From positions 1 through 64,000 of the forward strand of contig DBPT01000022.1 in NCBI GenBank assembly GCA_002304925.1: 64,000 nucleotides of DNA. The letters run 5' to 3'. The DNA comes from Prolixibacteraceae bacterium UBA1413. Its GTDB lineage: Bacteria > Bacteroidota > Bacteroidia > Bacteroidales > Prolixibacteraceae. Positions 1 through 8,652 of this stretch are shown in pieces. The position numbers and the translations under genes are program-made. Positions within the stretch are counted from its first letter, which is position 1, and each line of letters opens with the position of its first letter. The notes beneath the pieces are model-generated. The model ran no database searches. It was given only the letters and a program-made list of their open reading frames with translations, and had not been told where the DNA came from.

Positions 1-1
1 G

Positions 2-175
2 TTTGAAGTCACCCGTAAATTCCGCGGCGACAGCTGGAAGATTACGGTCAGCAACCCCCATGGGGTATGCCGGGGAGTCACTGCGGTGACCGTCGACGGA
101 AAACCCCACGGCTCCACGCTCCTGCCGCTCTTCGGTGACGGGAGACCTCATACCGCCCTGGTCACCCTGGGATGA
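2..175 (+). CDS. C-terminal end of a GH94-like glycoside phosphorylase (5' partial)
   Basis: Only the last 57 codons lie in the window; the reading frame is open from the left edge to a TGA at 173-175. The residues fit the end of GH94 (old GT36) enzymes such as cellobiose and cyclic-glucan phosphorylases: an RGD-x-W-x-I segment, NPHGVCRGV, TVDGKPHG, then a final strand ending in VTLG. The family cleaves beta-glucosidic bonds with phosphate. Substrate cannot be inferred from this fragment. The stop codon lies inside an 11-base tandem repeat. The family call is from pattern recognition of a short tail, so it is moderate. Confidence 0.55.
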   Translation, partial: FEVTRKFRGDSWKITVSNPHGVCRGVTAVTVDGKPHGSTLLPLFGDGRPHTALVTLG

Positions 176-196
176 CCCTGGGATGACCCTGAAATG
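165..196. repeat. 11-base tandem repeat across the GH94 stop codon
   Basis: The unit CCCTGGGATGA occurs exactly at 165-175 and 176-186, followed by a partial third copy from 187. The first copy contains the stop codon of the GH94-like gene, so a second in-phase-like TGA lies 11 bases downstream. Confidence 0.8.
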
Positions 197-251
197 CCCC
201 GATGGCGGCCCCTCCTGGTCTCCCGACTGGTGGTGCGGACTTCCCGGAGAA

Positions 252-282
252 AAAAAGCCGGAAAATAGGTATCCCGGTTTTT
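252..282 (+). terminator. Possible intrinsic terminator after the GH94-like gene
   Basis: AAAAAGCCGG at 252-261 can pair with CCGGTTTTT at 74-82 of the same line (274-282), leaving one bulged G; the right arm is the U-tract. The GC core is only 4 base pairs, so the call is tentative. It lies between the GH94-like gene and the glycosyltransferase cluster. Confidence 0.4.
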
Positions 283-334
283 AGAAAATTGGAAGAGTGA
301 GGTCACTTGAATGTGATATCAATAGCGGAATTGC

Positions 335-342
335 TATTTTTG
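335..342 (+). promoter_or_regulatory. Bacteroidota -7 element upstream of the glycosyltransferase cluster
   Basis: TATTTTTG at 335-342 is a perfect match to TAnnTTTG. No good TTTG was found at the -33 spacing (ATGT is at 311-314). It would start transcription near 349, about 25-45 bases before the first membrane protein gene. Confidence 0.45.
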
Positions 343-371
343 TCCCATGACGTGCCAGTTAAGTGTAGGCT

Positions 372-2126
372 ATGTCAGTTAAAGGATTTTATATGGACTT
401 TCACCACATAAAAAAAATGGTCCGGCTAGTGGCCGGTCAAAAGAGGCTGCTTCTGTTGTTCTTTCCCCTCTTTTATCTGCTGACGGGTTTCTATTTTCGT
501 CTGATCCTGGAAGATCCCTCCCTGAGGTCGGTAGATCCCGACTATGTCTATTTCTGCACGGGACTGAACATGGCCGAGGGTCATCTCAAGGTGGCCCATA
601 TCGACCACCCGGGTACGCCTCTGCAATACCTGACGGCCGCGGTTTTCCGCATTGTCTGGTGGTTCCGCGGCGAAGGGGCAGGATTCACCGATGATGTTCT
701 CAGCCATCCCGACCTCTATCTGGCGATGGTCAACCTGGTTCTCTCCCTGTTACTGGCTGCCGGCATGCTGGGTGCCGGCAGGGCGGTGTTTCGCAAAACC
801 GGGTCGGTGACCACAGCAATGGTGGTGCAGACCATCCCCCTGCTTCCCTTTATCCTCTGGGAGATCATCGGCAGAATCAGCCCTGAACAAATCCTGGCCC
901 TGCCCATCATCGCACTTTCCGTCTTCCTGATTGGCAAATCACGCTCTTCAAAGCAGGAATATACCACCGCGGATATGCTGGTGCTGGCCCTGATCACTGG
1001 TTTTGGCCTCTCCATCAAGCTCACCCTCCTCCCCCTGATGTTTTTCCCATTGATGGTCGTCCCAGGATGGAAGAAAAAAGCAGTTACCCTGCTTCTCTCA
1101 CTTCTTTTTTTCCTGGTCATTGCCCTTCCAGCGACCTTGCAAATCGAGCGCTTCTGGCACTGGATCCGCGATCTGTTTCTCTTCAGCGGACAATATGGCA
1201 GCGGGGAGAAAAACGTGGTCGACCTGGCACAAATGGCTGGGAACATCCGTCAGATAGTTCGTCTGGAACCCCATTTTACGATCCTGACTGGCATCCTAGC
1301 CGTGGTCACCCTTATTTCTCTGGCTACCAGCCGCAGGAAAAAACATCCTGTCAGCTTCAGCCGCAACCTAATGGCCATGGCCGTACTCCTGGCCATCACG
1401 CTCCATGCCCTGATGGCAGGAAAACAGTACGCCCCGCGCTATATTATGCCGGCCATGATGTACGGACCCCTGATCATCTTCCTTCTTTGTGAAACGGTCA
1501 GGGAATGCCTGCCCTCCCGGATTGTGGAGGGAGCCCTTTCGTTGCTGCTGTCGGTTTTTCTGATCTGGACCGCCAGTCGTCAGATTCCCGTCATCCGCTA
1601 TACCTCCGAAGCCTTCCTCACCCAGATAGAGGCCAGGAAAATGACCCGTGAAGCTGCCGCGGCCTTTGAACCCGGAAGCATCAGAATCATCGCTTCTGCC
1701 GACTACGGCTCTCCCTTTCCGGAGTACGCCCTGCACTTCTTCACCGCCTGGGCCCCCAACTCCCTCAAACCCCACTATGCAGAACGCCTGGGAACACTGT
1801 ACCCCGGAACCATTCACTTCAACCCCCTTAACAGCCAGCTCGTGTATTGGGGGAAAGCCTTCGACACTACTGCAGAATCCGGCGATATCAGACCGGTGTA
1901 CCTCTTCCTGGAAAAAAACCAGGAGGAACTATTCGCCAAAACCTTGGGGGCAGTGATGGAAAACAAAGACAGCATCAAAGTATTAAAAGAGCTTCTCTTC
2001 GAGAATCCTGTTAACGGAGAGGCCCTCTACAGGGTACACTTCTTCCCGGAGAACCCTTCCGGAACGGAATCAGCATCGCCGGAAACCTCATCCACATCCT
2101 CATCTTCAACACCCCGCGGGGAATGA
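372..2126 (+). CDS. GT-C-fold polytopic membrane glycosyltransferase-like protein
   Basis: A 584-residue protein with about ten hydrophobic segments and a soluble C-terminal part, organised like GT-C enzymes (ArnT/PMT/GT39 type) that transfer sugars from polyprenyl-phosphate donors outside the inner membrane. The first extracytoplasmic loop carries the acidic DPDYVYF motif followed by HPGTPLQ, as in that superfamily. The last 20 or so residues are rich in Ser, Thr and Pro. A second ATG at 393 has AAAGGA 8 bases upstream and may be the true start. It overlaps the next gene by 4 bases (ATGA), so the two are translationally coupled. Acceptor and sugar are unknown. Confidence 0.6.
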   Translation: MSVKGFYMDFHHIKKMVRLVAGQKRLLLLFFPLFYLLTGFYFRLILEDPSLRSVDPDYVYFCTGLNMAEGHLKVAHIDHPGTPLQYLTAAVFRIVWWFRGEGAGFTDDVLSHPDLYLAMVNLVLSLLLAAGMLGAGRAVFRKTGSVTTAMVVQTIPLLPFILWEIIGRISPEQILALPIIALSVFLIGKSRSSKQEYTTADMLVLALITGFGLSIKLTLLPLMFFPLMVVPGWKKKAVTLLLSLLFFLVIALPATLQIERFWHWIRDLFLFSGQYGSGEKNVVDLAQMAGNIRQIVRLEPHFTILTGILAVVTLISLATSRRKKHPVSFSRNLMAMAVLLAITLHALMAGKQYAPRYIMPAMMYGPLIIFLLCETVRECLPSRIVEGALSLLLSVFLIWTASRQIPVIRYTSEAFLTQIEARKMTREAAAAFEPGSIRIIASADYGSPFPEYALHFFTAWAPNSLKPHYAERLGTLYPGTIHFNPLNSQLVYWGKAFDTTAESGDIRPVYLFLEKNQEELFAKTLGAVMENKDSIKVLKELLFENPVNGEALYRVHFFPENPSGTESASPETSSTSSSSTPRGE

Positions 2127-3580
2127 AAAATGTCAACTTTTACAGTTTCATCGCCCTCTACGGAGCCCTCTTCCTGGTGCTCCTGTTCAAGGTATTTCAT
2201 GTGCCGGTGACCATCGATGAAGTTCCCACGGTCTACCATTATTCCCGGTTTAGCGTTTGGGAAATCATGATGTACCCCGACAATATCCCCAACAACCATA
2301 TTCTGAACACCCTGCTCACCAAAGGCACGATACTTCTTTTCGGCAAGGAGCAGTGGGTCATCAGGCTGCCCAACCTGCTTAGTTTTCTTCTGTTTGCCTG
2401 GGGAGTATTCCGGATCCTGAAACTGACCCTGCGGCTTGACTCCCCCTGGTTCCTGGCGGGGGCCCTCCTTTTCGTGAATCCCTATCTTCTCGATTTCTTC
2501 GGCTTATGCCGGGGATACGGGATCTCTCTGACCATGGTCACCCTCTCAGCAGGATTCCTGCTGGCGGGATTTGGGGAAGGACGGCATAAGTTCATCTGGA
2601 TGGCCCTGGTCTGCGCCATTCTTGCCTCCTATGCCAATTTTACGGCCTTGGTCTTCTGGGCAGCCGTGACCATCATCGCCGGTTTCCGGTTTCTTTGGGA
2701 ATACAGAAAAAATCCGAAGCAACTGGTCAAGCCGCTCCTGCTCATCGCCCTCCTGTCCCTGGCCTACCTGGCCCTGATCATGGTCCCCCTCCAGAAGATG
2801 CACTCCACCAACGAATTTCAGTACTGGACTTCAAGGGGGTTCTACCAGGAAACGGTGATCTCGTTGATCCACAACTGGTATTACAACTCTCCGGTGCTTT
2901 CCATGATCCCTCATTGCTGGATGCTCCTGCCGGTGGCTCTCGCCCTGGGAGCTGCCCTCTGCGCCTCCTTCATCAGAAAGGCTGTCGGGCCCGGGGCCCC
3001 GGAATCCGACCTTGCTTGTCACCCCCTCTGCGGGGTGCTGGCGGCAACCCTTGTGTTACTCCCCGCAGCCATCAATCTCCTGCAAACCACCATCCTGGGA
3101 ACTCCCAACCTGAGCGGGCGAACCGCCCTCTTCTTCTACCCGCTTGTCGCTCTTCTCTTCGTGATCGTCCTCACCCTGGCCTACCGCTGGCGCCACTCCC
3201 TGGCCCATAGATCCCTGGCCCTGATCCTGACCATCCTCCTGGCTGCTAACCTATCCCACAGAATATCCCTGCAAAGCGTCAGAGAATGGGAATTCGACTC
3301 CAACACGCTGGAAGTCATAGACTTCCTTAAAGAAAAATACAAAGGAAGCCCCATCTCCCTCAAAACCAGCTGGTTCTTCCACTCCTCCTTCACCTTTTAC
3401 CAGATCACCGGGAAGGCCCCCTGGATTAACCTTCAGCCTTATGATTACAACATCGATATCGCCACCCCCGCTGAATATTACTATATCTTTGCCGAAGACG
3501 CCGCAAAACTCAACCCCCGATTTGAAGTGGTCCACAAATTCACTCCCGACCGATGGCTGATGAAGAAAAAAACAAACTGA
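2123..3580 (+). CDS. GT-C-fold polytopic membrane protein (putative glycosyltransferase)
   Basis: 485 residues with many predicted membrane helices. After the first helix it has TIDEVPTVYHY, with the D-E pair in the position of the catalytic acidic loop of GT-C enzymes, then NNHILNTLL. A short hydrophilic C-terminal domain follows the last helix near residue 425. It starts inside the stop of the upstream gene and is followed 5 bases later by the preferred start of the DUF2079 gene, so three membrane proteins form one operon. The fold call rests on topology and the loop motif; the substrate cannot be read from sequence. Confidence 0.55.
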   Translation: MKNVNFYSFIALYGALFLVLLFKVFHVPVTIDEVPTVYHYSRFSVWEIMMYPDNIPNNHILNTLLTKGTILLFGKEQWVIRLPNLLSFLLFAWGVFRILKLTLRLDSPWFLAGALLFVNPYLLDFFGLCRGYGISLTMVTLSAGFLLAGFGEGRHKFIWMALVCAILASYANFTALVFWAAVTIIAGFRFLWEYRKNPKQLVKPLLLIALLSLAYLALIMVPLQKMHSTNEFQYWTSRGFYQETVISLIHNWYYNSPVLSMIPHCWMLLPVALALGAALCASFIRKAVGPGAPESDLACHPLCGVLAATLVLLPAAINLLQTTILGTPNLSGRTALFFYPLVALLFVIVLTLAYRWRHSLAHRSLALILTILLAANLSHRISLQSVREWEFDSNTLEVIDFLKEKYKGSPISLKTSWFFHSSFTFYQITGKAPWINLQPYDYNIDIATPAEYYYIFAEDAAKLNPRFEVVHKFTPDRWLMKKKTN

Positions 3581-3585
3581 AGGGT

Positions 3586-5562
3586 ATGAGAAAAGTTAAC
3601 CTGACCAAGAAAAACCTCCCGTTGGTCATCCTGTGTGTTTTCGGGATGCTCCTGCTCCTGATGGGGATTGCCAACCATTGGTATTTCCGTACCGTCACCT
3701 TCGACTACGGAAATTACAATTTTGCCTTCCGCGATTATGCCCATTTCAGGATCAGTCCGATGCCCACCTATCCTGGGAATTTCCTCCAGGACCACTACTC
3801 CTTCCTGCTGATGTTTTTTATTCCTGTATATTGGCTCTTCACCTGGCTGACCGGCACCTATACACTGATTGTGATCCAGTTGGCCATGGTTCTGGTGGCT
3901 GCCTGGTACTCCTGGAAAATGGTAACCTTGAAAAGCGACCACTGGTGGCTGGGTGCCGGTGTGATGGTGTACTATTTTCTATTGCTGGGGAGGTACACCA
4001 CTTTTTCGTGTGATGTGAATCTGGCAGTCATCTCGGCCTGCCTCATTCCCCCCTTCCTTTATGCCTTCGAGAAGAAAAAATATCTGACCGCCGGAATCCT
4101 CCTTATCGTAGCCCTTCTGTCTCGTGAGAATATCCCCGTCTGGTTTATTTTTATCTTTATCGTGCTTATTATCAACCACAGGAAGGACAAACGGGCTGTT
4201 CAGATGAGCCTGGCAGGCATGGCCGTGTCACTGCTCTATTTTATCCTGCTCTTCAAGGTGCTTATTCCCGGTATGGAGAATGATGATAAGCAGTTCACCC
4301 TGTTCAACTATAGCGCTTTGGGGGCTCACCCCGGAGAAGCCCTGGTCTTTGTGGTCAACCATCCCCTGGAAACGGTTAAACTCTTTTTCGTAAACCATCT
4401 CGACGATCCCACGGGCAATGGTGTGAAGGCCGAGTTTTACCTGGTCTACCTGGTTTCGGGGGGTATCCTGCTGCTCCTGCGGCCGCAGTATCTGATCTGG
4501 TTCATTCCCATCGTCGCCCAGAAGGTGCTTAATGATTCATATATCCGCTGGGGGATCTCCACATATTACTCCATTGAAGTGGTGACGCTGCTGCCCCTGT
4601 CTCTTTTTCTGGTTCTGGCCTCCCTGAAAAGGAAATGGCTTCAGGCCAGCCTGGCCCTTCTGGCCTGCCTTGCCGCCCTGGGGATGACCCTTTATAAACT
4701 AAACCCCGACCATGTCAAAATCCGCTGGACCATGAATCCGGCCAAGGAGAGAGTATACAAAAAAGAGTTCTTCACGTCGCATTACAACCTCAGGGAAGTA
4801 CACCACCTCCTCAGCACCATTCCCGCCAATGCCCGGGTCAGCACTACCGACCACTTTTTCTCCCACCTGGCGTACCGTGACTACATCCGTCTATTCCCCA
4901 CGGTCGACAGTGCTGATTACATCCTCGTTTCGGTCTATGACAACAATTTTATGCTTTCCTATCAGGAGAACGAAGAGCGGCGTAACAGCTACCTCACCAG
5001 CGATGAGTGGGAGGTGACGGCCACCTCCTTCCCTGTTTTCCTGCTCAGGAAAAGGGAGCTCCCCCACCAGGGCAGCGGAGGAATTTGCAGGAGCGCCCGG
5101 TCAGACACCCTGCGCTGTGACTATGAGTCGGCCGACACCACACGTCAGATGGTGCTTTTTGACCATGGCGGCATAGCGGAGGAGAGTAAGCGGATATCCG
5201 TAGAAAAGGCCCGCAGCGGAGTTCACAGCCTGCGTCTCGACGGCACTGATCCCTATGGAAAAGCCGTGGAGTTTCCTGATGCCCCGGAACTGGAATATGT
5301 GACGGTAACCGTGCGCACCCACAGCCTCTCTGGCCAGGCCAACCTGGTAGCCACCACGGGAAAAGATTTTTATATCCTCAACAACAAACCTTCGGAAACA
5401 GACGATCAGGGATGGAAAAAACTGGAGCTCAGTTTCTGGGTGCCACAGCATGTCGACAACAGCCGCCTGATCATCTATGTATGGGTTACAGGAACGGAAC
5501 CGGTATGGTTCGACGACCTGGAAATCATAAAACGGTTTAAACCTGACGATCCATCTCTTTGA
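3586..5562 (+). CDS. DUF2079-family membrane protein with a C-terminal beta-sandwich-like domain
   Basis: The N-terminal part matches the DUF2079 predicted membrane family (GT-C-like): a helix, then FDYGNYNFAFRDY, then FLQDHYSFLLMFFIPVYW. After about residue 510 the protein is soluble: a Gly/Arg-rich linker, then about 140 residues rich in beta-type segments ending in IIYVWVTGTEPVWFDDLEI, which resembles carbohydrate-binding-like sandwich modules. The ATG at 3586 lies 5 bases after the previous stop with GAAGGG before it; an upstream in-frame ATG at 3553 would overlap the previous gene by 28 bases. It is the third gene of the membrane glycosyltransferase operon and convergent with the next one. 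Confidence 0.6.
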   Translation: MRKVNLTKKNLPLVILCVFGMLLLLMGIANHWYFRTVTFDYGNYNFAFRDYAHFRISPMPTYPGNFLQDHYSFLLMFFIPVYWLFTWLTGTYTLIVIQLAMVLVAAWYSWKMVTLKSDHWWLGAGVMVYYFLLLGRYTTFSCDVNLAVISACLIPPFLYAFEKKKYLTAGILLIVALLSRENIPVWFIFIFIVLIINHRKDKRAVQMSLAGMAVSLLYFILLFKVLIPGMENDDKQFTLFNYSALGAHPGEALVFVVNHPLETVKLFFVNHLDDPTGNGVKAEFYLVYLVSGGILLLLRPQYLIWFIPIVAQKVLNDSYIRWGISTYYSIEVVTLLPLSLFLVLASLKRKWLQASLALLACLAALGMTLYKLNPDHVKIRWTMNPAKERVYKKEFFTSHYNLREVHHLLSTIPANARVSTTDHFFSHLAYRDYIRLFPTVDSADYILVSVYDNNFMLSYQENEERRNSYLTSDEWEVTATSFPVFLLRKRELPHQGSGGICRSARSDTLRCDYESADTTRQMVLFDHGGIAEESKRISVEKARSGVHSLRLDGTDPYGKAVEFPDAPELEYVTVTVRTHSLSGQANLVATTGKDFYILNNKPSETDDQGWKKLELSFWVPQHVDNSRLIIYVWVTGTEPVWFDDLEIIKRFKPDDPSL

Positions 5563-5684
5563 CTTGGTCAGAGATTCCGTGGCCCTTTCTCCATCAAACC
5601 ATGAGCAAAGAGTCGGTTGATAATTCCGGACATCGGAACTTCCCGCCACAGAGCGGACGAAAAATGGGCTCGCCGGAATTCATT

Positions 5685-7556
5685 TCAGTAACTGTTGATG
5701 TTGACCTTCAGGCTTTCCATCAGCAGTTTCTTTCGTTTCAAATTCCAGACATACACTTTAACCTGTGCGGTTTCAGAAATGGCGGCCGACATCCGGGAAA
5801 CCAGCTGCTGCTGTTTCCATCCCCCCTGGGGTGCGGCCAGGTCGATGCTTTCATAGCGGAGGTTCTTCCCATCCCCATCGATGGAAAAGACCAGATAAAC
5901 CTCATCTTTGTCCAGCATCTCCTCGGGTTTGTAATTAAGGTCAACGGTGACTTCCAGGATTTCAAAGAGCTCAATTTCACCAGCGTTCACCACCAGGGTG
6001 GGACCATATTCCTGGCTTTCGTCGATTCGCCAGGCTTTAACGCTATCGGCTTCGATGACCCGGGGATCGTCCACGCCTTCAAAAGTGAAGTTTTTCGCAA
6101 AATGACCGGCCACCTCTATGGAATCCCCTTTGTTGGGTGACTTTTTGTAGATATGGATGCTGTAGTCATAGCCCCCAAGCACAGTGATTCTTTCCACCGG
6201 ATAAAACGACCGTACCTTTTTCAGGTAAGGGTCCTTTTCGAGGTTTTCGAGCGGCACTTCCCCCTCATTGGGGCCGAAATGGGCATCCCAGACCAGCAGG
6301 TCACCCCATTCCATAACATTTGACGGCTGCTGCTTATCAGACACCCACCAATTGCACTGTTTCGTATCGTAAGGATCTAATTCCAGATAATGGATGACCA
6401 GGGGATTGAAATAAAAGACCTTCTTCCCCTCTTCGTTAAAGCGGATAAAATCGGTACTCTTTTTAACCAGTTGTTCCGTGGGATCGGCCTTCAGCAGGAT
6501 TTTCTGGTCACGGAAGAAGATGACTGCCTGCAGGAGCGCTACTCCCCCGAAAAGGGCAAGGAGTCCATTTTTCTGAGGGAGTAACCTGGAGGCGGGTTTA
6601 TAGAGGGCCATAGCAGTGAGGACCACCATCGGGGCAATCCCCCCCATCACGCGGGTCAACCCGAGGGAAGCTCCCATTCCTTGCCACCACACATAGCTGT
6701 GGGCAGCGAAATAGGAGATCCAGCTTCCGGCGATGAGGATAAAAGAGAGTGTCTCAAGCTTCCGCAGGGAAAAACCTTTCAACACGTCATAAATCCAGAA
6801 GAGCAGTCCGGCCACGGTGAGCCATACGAGAGGCCAGCCGAAAATATCATTCCTTTCCCTGATGAAATGGAAGAGGCTTCCGCTGCCATAAAAACTGGCA
6901 CCCAGGGAATAGGGTGAGTGGGAGATCAGCCAGAAAAGATCGCCGAATACAAAAAGTCCGATGACGGAAAGAAGAAGAGTACCCAAGGCCAGGACAAGGA
7001 GGGAGCGCGGGGAACGCTTTAAAAGAAGAGCCACCGCGAAGATGGGCAGCAGGATGATTCCTTCGCTGCGCACATAAGGAATGAAGGAAAGAACGGCAGC
7101 CGAGAGGTCAAAGCGGTCGTGGAGAAAGAGATATACGGCAGCCGCCAGCACACAGGCAAAGAGGATTTCTGTGAGGCAACTGGGAACCAGGTGGAAAAAA
7201 ACCGGGGTAAAGGCCAGAATGATGGCGGCAAAAAGTCCGCTTCCCGGGTAAAGGCGGTCGGAGATCCTGGCGGTAAGCCACAGGGTGACCAAGGCCGCCA
7301 GAACATTGAAAAATCTGGCTCCCGCAAACCCGAAGAGGGCGAAAGGAGCCATCAGGGTGGTCAGCACCGGCTTGCCCCAGAGATCGAGAAAGAGTTCCGG
7401 ATACTTAAAGGCATACCTCGCAATCTGGTAATGCCCGATATTGTCAGCCCCTCCGTAACCATAAGCACTCTCACTAAAGAGAAGGATGAAAAACTGGAAT
7501 AAGAAATAGAGAGTCAGAAAACCGTAAAGGCCATGTTTGTCCAAAGCTTTCTTCAT
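5685..7556 (-). CDS. GT-C-fold membrane glycosyltransferase-like protein with C-terminal soluble domain
   Basis: About 623 residues. The N-terminal two thirds is polytopic, with GGADNIGHYQIARYAF in the first loop, the D and H residues being placed as in GT39/GT83-type enzymes. From about residue 470 there is a soluble region rich in beta segments, including GGWKQQQLVSRM and KVYVWNLKRKKL. That order (GW, then V-Y-V-W) is like the C-terminal module of the convergent DUF2079 gene. Start 7556 lies 11 bases after the stop of the upstream GT2 gene; an ATG at 7598 would overlap it. It very likely uses the product of that GT2 enzyme. Confidence 0.6.
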   Translation of the reverse strand: MKKALDKHGLYGFLTLYFLFQFFILLFSESAYGYGGADNIGHYQIARYAFKYPELFLDLWGKPVLTTLMAPFALFGFAGARFFNVLAALVTLWLTARISDRLYPGSGLFAAIILAFTPVFFHLVPSCLTEILFACVLAAAVYLFLHDRFDLSAAVLSFIPYVRSEGIILLPIFAVALLLKRSPRSLLVLALGTLLLSVIGLFVFGDLFWLISHSPYSLGASFYGSGSLFHFIRERNDIFGWPLVWLTVAGLLFWIYDVLKGFSLRKLETLSFILIAGSWISYFAAHSYVWWQGMGASLGLTRVMGGIAPMVVLTAMALYKPASRLLPQKNGLLALFGGVALLQAVIFFRDQKILLKADPTEQLVKKSTDFIRFNEEGKKVFYFNPLVIHYLELDPYDTKQCNWWVSDKQQPSNVMEWGDLLVWDAHFGPNEGEVPLENLEKDPYLKKVRSFYPVERITVLGGYDYSIHIYKKSPNKGDSIEVAGHFAKNFTFEGVDDPRVIEADSVKAWRIDESQEYGPTLVVNAGEIELFEILEVTVDLNYKPEEMLDKDEVYLVFSIDGDGKNLRYESIDLAAPQGGWKQQQLVSRMSAAISETAQVKVYVWNLKRKKLLMESLKVNINSY

Positions 7557-7567
7557 GTTTTCCCGGT

Positions 7568-8281
7568 TTATTGGAAGTTGTATTTCACGATGCACCACAA
7601 CGCCCTGAAGCCATCGCGCCAGTTGATTTTTTTTCCCTCTTCATAAGTTCTCCCGTAGTAGGAAATGCCCACTTCATAAATCCTGATTCCCGGAATGCGG
7701 GCAATCTTGGCCGTCACTTCAGGTTCGAAGCCGAACCGGTTCTCCCGCAGGTCAATCCCCTTGATGATTTCCGTCCGGAAAAGCTTGTAGCAGGTCTCCA
7801 TGTCGGTCAGGTTCAGATTGGTGAACATATTGGATAAGAATGTAAGCAGTTTATTCCCAATGGAGTGCCAAAAAAACAGGATGCGATGAGGATTCCCTCC
7901 TGTAAACCGGGAACCGTAAACCACGTCGGCATTTCCTTCGAGGACAGGTTTAAGCAGGTCATTGTACTCGCGCGGATCGTACTCCAGGTCAGCATCCTGA
8001 ATGATCAGAAAATCCCCCGAAGCCTCGGTAATCCCCCTGTGGAGAGCCGCCCCCTTCCCCATATTGACGGGTTGGCTGAACAACCTGATATCTTCACCGT
8101 CATGACGGGCCATGTATTTTTCAATGACCTCAACACTGCGGTCCCCCGAAAAATCACTGACGAGAATTATCTCCTTTTTCAGATCTCCAGCCAACCTGAC
8201 GGCAACAACCCTGTCAAGAATGGCTTCTATGGTTTTCTCCTCGTTGTATACAGGAATGACCACCGAAAGCTTCAAACCCAT
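7568..8281 (-). CDS. GT2 family glycosyltransferase (polyprenyl-phosphate sugar synthase type)
   Basis: 237 residues with a GT-A fold typical of dolichol/polyprenyl-phosphate mannose or glucose synthases: LSVVIPVYNEEKTI at the N terminus, then QDADLEYDP with the metal-binding D-A-D near residues 96-98, then GSRF and a conserved FGFEPEVTAKI. It has no C-terminal membrane helices, so it belongs to the soluble or peripheral DPM1-like class that moves a sugar from an NDP-sugar to polyprenyl phosphate. The usual VDDGSTDGT loop reads VSDFSGDRS, which is uncommon. It is the first gene of a two-gene operon with a GT-C-like enzyme, the classic donor-maker and donor-user pairing. Confidence 0.85.
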   Translation of the reverse strand: MGLKLSVVIPVYNEEKTIEAILDRVVAVRLAGDLKKEIILVSDFSGDRSVEVIEKYMARHDGEDIRLFSQPVNMGKGAALHRGITEASGDFLIIQDADLEYDPREYNDLLKPVLEGNADVVYGSRFTGGNPHRILFFWHSIGNKLLTFLSNMFTNLNLTDMETCYKLFRTEIIKGIDLRENRFGFEPEVTAKIARIPGIRIYEVGISYYGRTYEEGKKINWRDGFRALWCIVKYNFQ

Positions 8282-8300
8282 TGCATTAGATTTAACCCCT

Positions 8301-8331
8301 CAAAATTAGAAAAAAAGCAACATCCGTCAAG
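8301..8331 (-). promoter_or_regulatory. Bacteroidota-type promoter for the GT2 gene
   Basis: On the minus strand CTTG (8328-8331) is followed by 19 bases and then TAATTTTG (8301-8308), a full match to the -7 consensus TAnnTTTG. Transcription would start near 8295, leaving a short leader of about 14 bases before the ATG at 8281. Confidence 0.55.
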
Positions 8332-8414
8332 AAAAGAACCCGGCACAATTTCCGGGAAATACGTCAGAAAGTAAAGAGCCGTAATATAGTTTTATAACGC
8401 CACTCCCAATCCCA

Positions 8415-8543
8415 TCATACCGTTGAATTGTATTTGAAAGCAAATTGGATGTTAAACAGGAACAGCAATCCCATGGCATAAAAAAGAATGGCCAAGCGGA
8501 TCAGTTTTCCGGAAGAAAAATCACTTTTTACAAAATTCAGCAT
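8415..8543 (-). CDS. Possible 42-residue single-pass membrane peptide
   Basis: A small reading frame in the 371-base space between the GT2 gene and coaD. It starts MLNFVKSDFSSGKLIRLAIL and continues with a strongly hydrophobic stretch of about 20 residues, then a short polar tail ending in NSTV. A charged N-terminal segment followed by one clear membrane helix is more ordered than expected of noise. It has no recognisable family, no clear ribosome binding site and no matching promoter. It could be a small membrane protein or chance. Confidence 0.3.
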   Translation of the reverse strand: MLNFVKSDFSSGKLIRLAILFYAMGLLFLFNIQFAFKYNSTV

Positions 8544-8595
8544 CAGATTCCTTGTATTTGCCAAAATAGCGGTTTTATGGAAAATTGCTTTTCCC

Positions 8596-8627
8596 TTCGC
8601 TCTTAATTCAATTAGATATTACCTTTG
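8596..8627 (+). promoter_or_regulatory. Bacteroidota-type promoter for coaD
   Basis: TTCG at 8596-8599 (3 of 4 to TTTG), 20 bases, then TACCTTTG at 8620-8627, a full match to TAnnTTTG. It predicts transcription from about 8634, which also supports translation from the ATG at 8653 and not from the upstream ATG at 8488. Confidence 0.6.
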
Positions 8628-8652
8628 GCTAGGTTTTATAAAAGCTTTGCTG

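Larger units (their letters stand above)
8282..8652. other. 371-base divergent intergenic region between the GT2 gene and coaD
   Basis: It holds the GT2 promoter, the coaD promoter and one possible 42-residue membrane peptide on the minus strand. I see no RNA gene. The coaD reading frame is open upstream of its true start back to 8488, but that extension has no similarity to the enzyme and is not counted as coding. Confidence 0.6.

Noticed and set aside
8488..8652. N-terminal extension of coaD
   Set aside because: The extension has no similarity to CoaD and includes the predicted promoter; the enzyme starts at 8653.
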